Origin: Bradyrhizobium manausense
GTDB lineage: Bacteria > Pseudomonadota > Alphaproteobacteria > Rhizobiales > Xanthobacteraceae
Direction: 5' to 3'
Assembly (NCBI RefSeq): GCF_018131105.1
Contig: NZ_JAFCJI010000001.1
Span: 1,116,001-1,180,000 of the forward strand
Length of the DNA stretch: 64,000 bases
The notes beneath the pieces were generated by a model that did not search any database, was not told the origin of the DNA, and saw nothing but the letters and a program-made list of their open reading frames with translations. Position numbers and translations under genes: made by a program. Shown one piece after another: positions 33,071 through 40,687 of this stretch. Within the stretch, counting starts at the first letter, position 1. Each line of letters starts with the position of its first letter.

Positions 33071-34849
33071 ATGGCTCGTAAGCTTCCGCGGAAGGACGTC
33101 GTCATCATCGGGCTCGGCTGGACCGGTTCGATCATGGCCTACGAACTCGCGGATGCCGGGCTCGACGTGATCGCGATCGAGCGCGGTCCCTGGCGCAATA
33201 CGGCGACGGACTATCCGCCCGGCTATGCGGCCGACGAGTTGCGCTACCGCATCCGTCACGAGTTGTTCCTGAGCCCCGGCCAAACCACCTTCACCTTCCG
33301 CAACAAGATGAGCGAGGCAGCGCTGCCGATCCGCAGCTGGGGCGCCTTCATGCCCCCGAACGGCGTCGGCGGAGGTGGGGTGCACTGGAACGCGGAGACG
33401 TGGCGCTTCCTGCCGTCGGACTTCGTTCTGAAGACGCATCTGACCGAGCGCTATGGCGCCGGATTCCTGCCCGGTGACATGACCATCCAGGATTGGGGCG
33501 TGACCTATGACGAGCTAGAGCCGCATTACGACCGGTTCGAATATCTCTGCGGTACGTCCGGTCAGGCCGGCAACATCAAGGGCACGATCATGGAGGGCGG
33601 TAATCCCTTCGAAGGGCCGCGCTCGCGCGCCTATCCCAATCCGCCGCAGGATCAGCCATTCGGTCACACGTTGTTCGGCAAGGCGGCGCGCGAGCTCGGC
33701 TACAAGCCGTTTCCGCAGCCCTCGGGCAACATGTCGCGACCTTACCAAAACCCACTCGGTGTCCGCCTCGGGCCATGCACCTATTGCGGTTTCTGCGAGT
33801 GGTTCGGCTGCGGCAATTACTCGAAGGCCTCGCCGCAGACCACGGTGCTGCCGGCACTGGTGCGAAAGCCCAACTTCACGGCCCGTGACAACAGCGAGGT
33901 CACGCGGATCAACATCGACAGCTCCGGCAAGCGCGCCACTGGCGTGACTTTCGTCGATGCCTCAGGCGACGAATGGGAGCAGCCGGCCGACCTCGTCGTG
34001 CTTTCGGCCTATACGATCTTCAATGTCCAGCTCCTGCTGCTGTCGGGCATCGGCAAGGCCTACGATCCCGCCGCCAACACCGGCGTGGTCGGGCGCAATT
34101 TCACCCACCAGACCATCTCGGACGTTGTCAGCTTCTTCGATCCGGAAAAATTTGTCTTCAATCCATTTATCGCCTCAGGCGCGATTGGAATGTGCATCGA
34201 CGAGTTCAATGGCGACAATTTCGACCACGGTCCGCACGGCTTCGTCGGCGGCGGCTATGTCGGGCAGGTGCAGACCAATGGGCGTCCGATCGAGACCACG
34301 CCGGTGCCACCGGGAACGCCGCTGTGGGGCGCGGCGTGGAAGAAGGCCGTGAAAGATAATTATCAGAGCGCGATCAAGCCGGGCACCGGTGTGCACGGCA
34401 GCATGTACAGCTACCGCGACGTCTATGTCGATCTTGATCCCACCTATAAGGATCGCTTCAACCGGCCGCTGGTGCGGATCACCATGGATTTCCATGATAA
34501 CGAGATCAAGCAGAACAAATTCCTGACCGACAAGTTCGCCGAGATCTTTCAGGCGATGGGCGCCAGGCAGGTCCACAAGGAATATCGCAAGGCGCCATAC
34601 GACATCACCAAATACCAGACCACGCATCTCTGCGGGGGCGCGATCATGGGAACGGACCCCGGCACCAGCGCGCTCAACCGCTATCTTCAGAGCTGGGACG
34701 TGCCCAACCTGTTTGTGCTTGGCGCCAGCGCGTTTCCTCAAAACGCCGGCTACAACCCGACCGGAACGGTCGCAGCGCTCGCTTATTGGGCCGCGGATGC
34801 GATCCGCTCGAAATATCTCAAGAACCCGGGGCAGCTCATCAATGCATAG
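33071..34849 (+). CDS. GMC-family FAD dehydrogenase, large subunit (gluconate-dehydrogenase type)
   Basis: A 592-residue flavoprotein. ADP-binding VVIIGLGWTGSIMAYELADA at residues 11-30, FAD-contact GVGGGGVHWNAETWRF near 100, C-terminal catalytic region with TTHLCGGAIMGTDPG and NAGYNPTGTVAALAYWAADA. CTYCGFCEWFGC at residues 236-247 supplies four cysteines, likely a [3Fe-4S]-type cluster as in related dehydrogenases. It would oxidise a sugar or sugar acid in the periplasm and pass electrons to the triheme cytochrome. The exact substrate (gluconate, sorbitol, glucoside) is not readable. Confidence 0.9.
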   Translation: MARKLPRKDVVIIGLGWTGSIMAYELADAGLDVIAIERGPWRNTATDYPPGYAADELRYRIRHELFLSPGQTTFTFRNKMSEAALPIRSWGAFMPPNGVGGGGVHWNAETWRFLPSDFVLKTHLTERYGAGFLPGDMTIQDWGVTYDELEPHYDRFEYLCGTSGQAGNIKGTIMEGGNPFEGPRSRAYPNPPQDQPFGHTLFGKAARELGYKPFPQPSGNMSRPYQNPLGVRLGPCTYCGFCEWFGCGNYSKASPQTTVLPALVRKPNFTARDNSEVTRINIDSSGKRATGVTFVDASGDEWEQPADLVVLSAYTIFNVQLLLLSGIGKAYDPAANTGVVGRNFTHQTISDVVSFFDPEKFVFNPFIASGAIGMCIDEFNGDNFDHGPHGFVGGGYVGQVQTNGRPIETTPVPPGTPLWGAAWKKAVKDNYQSAIKPGTGVHGSMYSYRDVYVDLDPTYKDRFNRPLVRITMDFHDNEIKQNKFLTDKFAEIFQAMGARQVHKEYRKAPYDITKYQTTHLCGGAIMGTDPGTSALNRYLQSWDVPNLFVLGASAFPQNAGYNPTGTVAALAYWAADAIRSKYLKNPGQLINA

Positions 34850-36071
34850 AGCTGCACAAATCGCGCTGGTGATATTGACGCTTGCTGCCGGCATTGGCGA
34901 GGCCACGAGCGCAGGTTCGCAGGACTTTGCCGCTGTCGAGCGCGGGCGTTATCTCGCGAACGCGGCCGATTGTGGAAGCTGTCATACGGTTCCGGGCAGT
35001 GACCATCCCCTGAGCGGCGGTCGTCCCATCGAAACCCCGTTCGGCACGCTGGTCGCGCCCAACATCACGTCGGATCGGGAGACCGGGATCGGCGCCTGGA
35101 GCGACGACGAATTCGACGCGGCGGTGCGGACCGGAATGCGCCGCGACGGCAAGCGGCTTTATCCGGCCATGCCGTTTCCCTACTTCGCGCGGATGACACG
35201 CGAGGACATCAAGGACATCCGCGCCTATCTCGAGACTGTCGAGCCCGTGCATAATCCGGTGAAAGTCAACCAGCTGCCGTTCCCGCTGAACCAGCGGATG
35301 GCCATGACGGTCTGGGACAAGCTCTATTTCACGCCGGGCGAGTTCATGGAACGGTCGGACAAGTCGAAGCAGTGGAATCGAGGCGCCTATCTGGTCGAAG
35401 GCCCCGGCCATTGCGGCGCCTGTCATACGCCGAAGACGGCGTTGGGCGGCGACAAGTCCGACAAACGCTTTCAGGGTTACACGCTTCAGGGATGGGTTGC
35501 GCCTGACATCACCAGTGGACAGGGGCCGCTCGCGGACTGGTCGGCCGACGATCTCGCGCAATATCTCAAGACGGGCCATAATCGGTTTGCGGCCGCGGCC
35601 GGCTTGATGGGGGAGGTCGTCGAACTTTCGACATCGAAACTCAGCGACGACGACACCAAGGCGATGGCAGCCTATCTGAAGGATCAGTCGGGACCGAAAC
35701 CGGCGGCGGACAGCTCGGCGGATTCACACGTGATGGCTGCGGGCGGCGCGATCTATCAGGACCTTTGTGCGGCCTGCCACAAATCAGACGGGACCGGCGT
35801 TCCCAATCTCATTCCGAACCTCTCCCACGCCGCGACCGTCAACACGGGAGACCCGACGACGGTACTGCGCGTGATCCTCCAGGGCGCGCAGAGCGTGGCA
35901 ACCGACAAGGAGCCGACCGGTCCGGCGATGCCTGCCTTCGGCTGGCAGCTAAACGACGCGCAAGTCGCGGCGGTCGCGACCTATGTCCGAAACCATTGGG
36001 GCAAGGCGCCGCCGGTTAGCGAGGATGAGGCAAAGAAGGAGCGCACGGCGCTCGATGCAAGGACCAACTGA
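34842..36071 (+). CDS. Triheme cytochrome c subunit of the FAD dehydrogenase
   Basis: A 409-residue secreted cytochrome with a Sec signal (IALVILTLAAGIGEATSAG) and three heme sites: CGSCH near residue 46, CGACH near 191 and CAACH near 309. The first part resembles gluconate/alcohol dehydrogenase cytochrome subunits (RGRYLANAADCGSCHTVPGS; PNITSDRETGIGAWSDDEFD). It should pass electrons from the GMC flavoprotein to ubiquinone. ATG 34842 overlaps the flavoprotein stop by 8 bases. It converges on the oxidase operon with only 3 bp between. Confidence 0.92.
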   Translation: MHRAAQIALVILTLAAGIGEATSAGSQDFAAVERGRYLANAADCGSCHTVPGSDHPLSGGRPIETPFGTLVAPNITSDRETGIGAWSDDEFDAAVRTGMRRDGKRLYPAMPFPYFARMTREDIKDIRAYLETVEPVHNPVKVNQLPFPLNQRMAMTVWDKLYFTPGEFMERSDKSKQWNRGAYLVEGPGHCGACHTPKTALGGDKSDKRFQGYTLQGWVAPDITSGQGPLADWSADDLAQYLKTGHNRFAAAAGLMGEVVELSTSKLSDDDTKAMAAYLKDQSGPKPAADSSADSHVMAAGGAIYQDLCAACHKSDGTGVPNLIPNLSHAATVNTGDPTTVLRVILQGAQSVATDKEPTGPAMPAFGWQLNDAQVAAVATYVRNHWGKAPPVSEDEAKKERTALDARTN

Positions 36072-36074
36072 TCC

Positions 36075-36350
36075 TCACGTTCGGGTCAGGAAATCCATCG
36101 AGCCGAGGTAGAGAAGAATCCCGAGCCAGAACAGCCCGGCGCCGGCGAACACGAGCGTGAGACCGCTCCGATGCCGCAGCTCCATGAAGATGGCTGCGAC
36201 GACCCCTGCCTTGATCGTGCCGATGATCAGGGCCACGGCGGCATTCCCGGCTCCGAGCGGCACGTAAGCCAGAGTCACGGTGAGCGCCAGCAAGGCGAGC
36301 AACCCAAGCCATGAGCCGATCAGGGCAAGCGGCGGCCGCCAGTCCGTCAT
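36075..36350 (-). CDS. coxP: Cytochrome c oxidase subunit IV (caa3 type)
   Basis: A 91-residue membrane protein with three hydrophobic segments (SWLGLLALLALTVTLAYVPL, AAVALIIGTIKAGVVAAIFM, LTLVFAGAGLFWLGILLYLG), the pattern of bacterial caa3/bo3 subunit IV. It is last in a five-gene minus-strand operon and overlaps the subunit III gene by 4 bases. The symbol follows the Bradyrhizobium coxMNOP operon, whose order and subunit II type match; it was not verified. Confidence 0.82.
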   Translation of the reverse strand: MTDWRPPLALIGSWLGLLALLALTVTLAYVPLGAGNAAVALIIGTIKAGVVAAIFMELRHRSGLTLVFAGAGLFWLGILLYLGSMDFLTRT

Positions 36351-36991
36351 GATGTAGACCTCCCGGGCAGGTAGATCAGCGCGAACAGGAAGATCCAGAC
36401 CACGTCGACGAAATGCCAGTACAGCGCGGCGCTGTGCAGCGCCGTATGATGACGCGTCGTCGGCGCCTTCCGGCAGATCGTCGCAAGCGTGAGCAGCAGG
36501 CAGATCCCGATCAGCATATGCAGGGCGTGGATGGCCGTTGCGATGAAGTAGAAGATGAAGAATAGTTGGACGCCGTTGGCTTTCGGACCCGCGAATTGGA
36601 AGTCGATCCCGGGAATCAGATGTTCGTCATATTCCCTACTGTACTCAATGCCCTTGAGTGCGATGAAGACAAGGCCGAGACACGCAGCCCCGACGAGCAG
36701 CCATGTGACGATCCTCGTGGTGGCGGGCGAAAAGACCTCGACGGCCCACGCCACCAAAAAGCTCGATGTCAGCAACACCGCTGTGTTGGCCGTTCCGATC
36801 ACGATCTCGGTGTGCCGGCTGCCCGCGGCGAAACCTTGCGGCAAAGCATGACGGTAGACGAAATAGGCGAGGATCAGGCCGCCGAACAGCAACACTTCCG
36901 TGGCGATGAACACCCACATGCCGAGTTCGGCGGTGTGATCGCGGTGGGGGATCGATGCGTATTGGGGCGCGAAGGCGGAGCTGTCAGGCAT
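36347..36991 (-). CDS. coxO: Cytochrome c oxidase subunit III
   Basis: A 214-residue subunit III with five TM helices. Signatures: [20 protein letters not shown] near the N-terminus, [20 protein letters not shown], and [20 protein letters not shown] at the C-terminus, where the conserved WHFVDVVW is diagnostic. ATG 36991 lies within the 3' end of subunit I (8-base overlap). The longer in-frame start at 37009 has no advantage. Confidence 0.92.
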   Translation of the reverse strand: MPDSSAFAPQYASIPHRDHTAELGMWVFIATEVLLFGGLILAYFVYRHALPQGFAAGSRHTEIVIGTANTAVLLTSSFLVAWAVEVFSPATTRIVTWLLVGAACLGLVFIALKGIEYSREYDEHLIPGIDFQFAGPKANGVQLFFIFYFIATAIHALHMLIGICLLLTLATICRKAPTTRHHTALHSAALYWHFVDVVWIFLFALIYLPGRSTS

Positions 36992-38591
36992 TTTGCGGCT
37001 CCGCCTCAAAAGCCTCGTTGTATTGGTAAGGATCGCGCGTCACCACCGGTTGGACCGTGAAGTTGAACTCCGGCGGCGGCGAGGACGTCTGCCATTCGAG
37101 TCCGGGCGCGTCCCACGGGTTCGCCGGCGCGCGCCGGCCAAAAAACGCGGAATAGCCGAGATAGAATACCGGCATCAGATACGCCACGGCGAGGATCACC
37201 GCACCGCCCGATGACAACACGTTCCAGAGCTGAAATTCCGGCGGATAGACGTGATAGCGCCGCGGCATGCCTTCCGCGCCGAGTATGAACTGCGGGAAGA
37301 AAGTGAGGTTGAAGCCGAAGAAGATCAGCACCGCGGCGGTGCGCGCCCAATATTCCGAGTAGAGCCGGCCGGTGATCTTTGGCCACCAATAATGCAGCCC
37401 GCCGAAATAGGCCGTCACCATGCCGCCAACCATGATGTAATGGAAATGAGCGACGACAAAGTAGGTGTCGGTCGCGTGCACGTCGAAGGCAAGGCAGGCA
37501 AGGAACAGGCCGGTGAGGCCGCCGATCGTGAAGAGCCCGATGAAGGCCAGCGCATAGAGCATGGGGGCGTCGAAATGGATCGAGCCCTTGTGCAGCGTCG
37601 CGGTCCAGTTGAACACCTTGATCGCGGAGGGCACCGCGACGATGAAGCTCATGAAGGAGAATACGAGGCTTGCGATCAGCGACTGGCCGCTGACGAACAT
37701 GTGATGGCCCCAGACCAGGAAACCGACCGCAGCGATAGCCAGACTGCACCAGGCCACGAACTTGTAGCCGAACACCTGCTTGCGCGAGAAGCACGAAATC
37801 AACTCGTTGATTACACCCATGCCCGGCAGGATCATGATGTAGACCGCGGGATGCGAGTAGAACCAGAACAGGTGCTGGAATAGCAGCGGATCGCCGCCAA
37901 TCCTGGGATCGAAGATGCCGACGCCGAAGAAGCGTTCCGTCGCCATCAAAAGCAGCGTGATGGCGAGTACCGGCGTTGCCAGCACAAGGATGACTGAGGT
38001 CGCGTAAAGCGACCACAGGAACAGTGGTAGCCGATACCAGGTCAATCCCGGCGCGCGCAAGCGGTGGATGGTGACGATGAAATTGAGGCCGGTCAGGATC
38101 GACGAGAAGCCGGCGATGAAGACGCCCGCGGCTGCGACGATCACGTAACTGTTGGAATAAAGCGTCGAGAACGGCGTGTAAAACGTCCAGCCGGTGTCGA
38201 CACCGCCCGCGAAGATTGCGAACAGCGTGGTGCAGCCGCCGAGCATGAAGATGTACCAGCTCATCAGATTGAGCCGGGGAAACGCAAGGTCCCGGGCGCC
38301 GATCATCAGTGGGACAATGAAATTGCCGAGCGTGTTTGGGATCGATGGAATCAGGAAGAACCACACCATGATGATGCCGTGCATGGTGAAGAGGCGATTG
38401 TAGATGTCAGAGCTGACTAGATCGGCCTGCGGTGTTGCGAGCTCGATCCGGATCGCGGTGGCGGCCGCGCCGCCGATGAAGAAAAAGACGATCAGGCTCG
38501 CGAAATACAGGATCGCGATGCGCTTATGATCTGTAGTGAAGAACCAGGATCGCAGCGTGAAATCGGCGGTGAGATAATTCTTCTCGCTCAT
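36984..38591 (-). CDS. coxN: Cytochrome c oxidase subunit I (heme-copper catalytic subunit)
   Basis: A 535-residue heme-copper oxidase subunit I with 12 TM helices. Heme and CuB ligands lie in [42 protein letters not shown] and [16 protein letters not shown]. The HPxVY and HH motifs, with no bd- or cbb3-type features, make it an A-type aa3 enzyme. It overlaps subunit II by 4 bases and subunit III by 8. Heme A synthesis genes (ctaA, ctaB) are not in the window. Confidence 0.95.
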   Translation of the reverse strand: MSEKNYLTADFTLRSWFFTTDHKRIAILYFASLIVFFFIGGAAATAIRIELATPQADLVSSDIYNRLFTMHGIIMVWFFLIPSIPNTLGNFIVPLMIGARDLAFPRLNLMSWYIFMLGGCTTLFAIFAGGVDTGWTFYTPFSTLYSNSYVIVAAAGVFIAGFSSILTGLNFIVTIHRLRAPGLTWYRLPLFLWSLYATSVILVLATPVLAITLLLMATERFFGVGIFDPRIGGDPLLFQHLFWFYSHPAVYIMILPGMGVINELISCFSRKQVFGYKFVAWCSLAIAAVGFLVWGHHMFVSGQSLIASLVFSFMSFIVAVPSAIKVFNWTATLHKGSIHFDAPMLYALAFIGLFTIGGLTGLFLACLAFDVHATDTYFVVAHFHYIMVGGMVTAYFGGLHYWWPKITGRLYSEYWARTAAVLIFFGFNLTFFPQFILGAEGMPRRYHVYPPEFQLWNVLSSGGAVILAVAYLMPVFYLGYSAFFGRRAPANPWDAPGLEWQTSSPPPEFNFTVQPVVTRDPYQYNEAFEAEPQNA

Positions 38592-39529
38592 GTTGGATGT
38601 CCTGCGAGCGATTTGATGTAAACGACGAGCCGCAACAGCTGATCCTCGCTGACCTTGCCCTCGAACGACGGCATCAACGGCTGATAGCTTGCGACCACTT
38701 GGCTGCGCGGCATCAGGATCGAATCCCGGATGTACTTGTCGTCCGCGATGACGGTGGTGCCGTCCGAGAGCGGCACCGGCTTGCCGTAGACGCCTTCGAG
38801 CGGAGGAGCGCGGATCGTGCCGCCGCCACCGTGGCAGCCGCTGCAGCCGAGTTCGCGGAACAGCTGACCGCCTTCGCTCGCCAGCGGGCTCGATGGCGCC
38901 TGCTGCGTCAGCCAGTTGGAGAAGTCGGCCGGGTCCATCGCAACGATCTCGCCGATCATGCCGGAATGGTCGGTGCCGCAATATTCGGCGCAGAACAGAT
39001 GATAGTGGCCCGGCTTGTCGATTTCGATCTCGAGGTCCTGGTAGCGGCCCGGTACGACATCATGCTTGAGCCGAAGGGCGGGAATGAAGAAGCTGTGAAT
39101 GACGTCCTGCGAGGCCATCACCAGGCGGATGGGGCGCTTGACCGGAATATGCAGCGCATCGATCTCCGCCTGGCCGCCGGGATGCTGGGTCTTCCACATC
39201 CATTGTTTGGCCACGATGAAAATATCGTGCTCGTCTGCCGGCGTCCGGTAGATCTGGAAGTAGACGGTCGCACCCCAGACGAAGAGGCCGAGAAAGCAGA
39301 CGAACGAAGCGGCGGTCCAGCTCACCTCCCAATGCCAGCTCTTCTTGACGCGATGGTCTCGGTCGGTCTGATTGCCGGCGCGATAGCGCGCGCAAAACAA
39401 CGTGAGCAGGAAGAACAGCAGTCCGACCACGAGTGCGCTGGCAATCAGGAGGCCGGTAAACAGCAGGTCGACGTCGCCGCTGTGCGGCGAGAGACCGGGA
39501 TGCCAGAACGGAATCCACTGGCGCCACAT
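38588..39529 (-). CDS. coxM: Cytochrome c oxidase subunit II with fused cytochrome c domain (caa3 type)
   Basis: A 313-residue subunit II: two N-terminal TM helices ([20 protein letters not shown] and [20 protein letters not shown]), a cupredoxin domain with the CuA site [12 protein letters not shown], and a C-terminal cytochrome c domain with CSGCH near residue 232. The fused heme c makes this a caa3 oxidase, as in the Bradyrhizobium alternative oxidase CoxMNOP. A heme c docked on the oxidase fits direct electron delivery from the alternative complex III encoded next door. Confidence 0.94.
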   Translation of the reverse strand: MWRQWIPFWHPGLSPHSGDVDLLFTGLLIASALVVGLLFFLLTLFCARYRAGNQTDRDHRVKKSWHWEVSWTAASFVCFLGLFVWGATVYFQIYRTPADEHDIFIVAKQWMWKTQHPGGQAEIDALHIPVKRPIRLVMASQDVIHSFFIPALRLKHDVVPGRYQDLEIEIDKPGHYHLFCAEYCGTDHSGMIGEIVAMDPADFSNWLTQQAPSSPLASEGGQLFRELGCSGCHGGGGTIRAPPLEGVYGKPVPLSDGTTVIADDKYIRDSILMPRSQVVASYQPLMPSFEGKVSEDQLLRLVVYIKSLAGHPT

Positions 39530-39555
39530 CTAGGGCAACCCCAATTGACGCGCGC

Positions 39556-39909
39556 TCATGGAGACGGCCATCCTGGCAAACCCTTGCGCAGGAGGATATC
39601 GATCGCGCGATCGATCGGAATCCGGACCTCTCCTCGGCTGCGATCGGCCCAGCCGTAGCCGCCCTCGATCTGCGCTTCTCCTTGCCGTGTCGCCTGCAAC
39701 GTGGCCCGTGGGTTAACCTCGAGCGGAGGCGCATTGGAGCTCATCGCCGGGCGGCTCGCGGGTGTGATGCGCTTGGTGGACAGCGGAAATAAAGGGGGGA
39801 GGACGAGCGGCGTAATGAGGACAAAAGTCGCAAGGCCTGCCGCGAGCCAGCCGACAAGGCGCAGTCCGACGTCCGACCGCTCGTAGTCGACGTGGTTAGT
39901 GTCCGCCAT
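39556..39909 (-). CDS. Membrane-anchored protein of the caa3 / alternative complex III locus
   Basis: A 117-residue protein with one TM segment near the N-terminus (LVGWLAAGLATFVLITPLVL) and a periplasmic part ending in YGWADRSRGEVRIPIDRAID. The RIPIDRAIDILL element resembles short proteins found beside alternative complex III and caa3 genes, of unknown function. It is first in the oxidase operon, 26 bp before subunit II. I infer a role in assembly or as an accessory subunit; no cofactor motif is visible. Confidence 0.75.
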   Translation of the reverse strand: MADTNHVDYERSDVGLRLVGWLAAGLATFVLITPLVLPPLFPLSTKRITPASRPAMSSNAPPLEVNPRATLQATRQGEAQIEGGYGWADRSRGEVRIPIDRAIDILLRKGLPGWPSP

Positions 39910-39956
39910 GGGTGCTGTCCTCGATCGCGGCGGGACAATGCGGTCCCGGGGATTGT

Positions 39957-39973
39957 GTTCCTAGTTTAGGAAC
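39957..39973. promoter_or_regulatory. Palindrome with two opposed GGAAC motifs between oxidase and complex III operons
   Basis: GTTCCTA-GTT-TAGGAAC is a perfect 7-3-7 inverted repeat in the divergent gap 39910-40030. Read on either strand it gives GGAAC followed after 17 bases by ATTGTC (plus strand 39991-39996; minus strand 39939-39934). In the N16 register the -10 would be GATT (+) or CATT (-), close to but not matching CGTT. It may be a pair of ECF-type promoters sharing their -35 region, or an operator for both operons. Confidence 0.5.
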
Positions 39974-40030
39974 CATCGTAGAAGGGCAAGATTGTCGACC
40001 GGACAGCTCGCTCACCGGGTCACGGCGAGA

Positions 40031-40687
40031 ATGGTGCAAATATTCTCACCTGTGGCGGACACGTGGATTCGCCTGTTCCTGATCGGCGGCCTGTCGCTCG
40101 CCGGCGGCAGCATCGTGGCCGCTGTCGGCTTCGCACATTCGGCGTACATGACCGAGACCGATATTCGCCCGCATCAGCCGGTGCCCTTCAGTCACCGCCA
40201 TCACGCAGGGGAACTGGGAATCGACTGCCGCTATTGCCATAGCAATGTCGAGGCCGGGCCGCAGGCGGGCCTCCCACCGACCGAGACCTGCATGACATGT
40301 CACTCGCAGATATGGACGAACGCGTCGATGCTGGAGCCGGTGCGCAAGAGCCTCGCCGACAACAAGCCGATCCCATGGAGGCGCGTCGCAAAGTTGCCTG
40401 ATTACGTGTTCTTTCGCCACGACATCCATATCGCCAAGGGGGTCGGCTGCGAGAGCTGCCACGGGCGCATCGACCGGATGGCGCTGACCTATCGCGCCAA
40501 GCCGTTCACGATGCAGTTCTGCATCGATTGCCATCGCGATCCAGTGCCACATCTGCGTCCGCCGGATCACATCACCGACATGGCGTGGACGCCGTCTGCG
40601 AATGCGCGCAAGGAGGGTGAGGCGATCGCTGCCCATGAGGGCATTCGCTTCGGCGAACTCACGCATTGCTACGTGTGCCACCGATGA
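40031..40687 (+). CDS. actA: Alternative complex III pentaheme cytochrome subunit (ActA)
   Basis: A 218-residue membrane-anchored multiheme cytochrome. One N-terminal TM helix (LFLIGGLSLAGGSIVAAVGF) precedes five CXXCH sites (CRYCH, CMTCH, CESCH, CIDCH, CYVCH), the ActA pattern of quinol:cytochrome c oxidoreductase. ATG 40031 gives the usual family start MVQIFSP; a TTG at 39992 with AGGG upstream would add 13 residues. It heads a six-gene operon, each gene overlapping the next. ActA takes part in electron transfer to periplasmic cytochrome c. Confidence 0.92.
   Translation: MVQIFSPVADTWIRLFLIGGLSLAGGSIVAAVGFAHSAYMTETDIRPHQPVPFSHRHHAGELGIDCRYCHSNVEAGPQAGLPPTETCMTCHSQIWTNASMLEPVRKSLADNKPIPWRRVAKLPDYVFFRHDIHIAKGVGCESCHGRIDRMALTYRAKPFTMQFCIDCHRDPVPHLRPPDHITDMAWTPSANARKEGEAIAAHEGIRFGELTHCYVCHR

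Noticed and set aside
38597-39658. Long plus-strand frame (353 aa) opposite the oxidase subunit II gene
   Set aside because: Antisense shadow of a highly conserved gene in GC-rich DNA.
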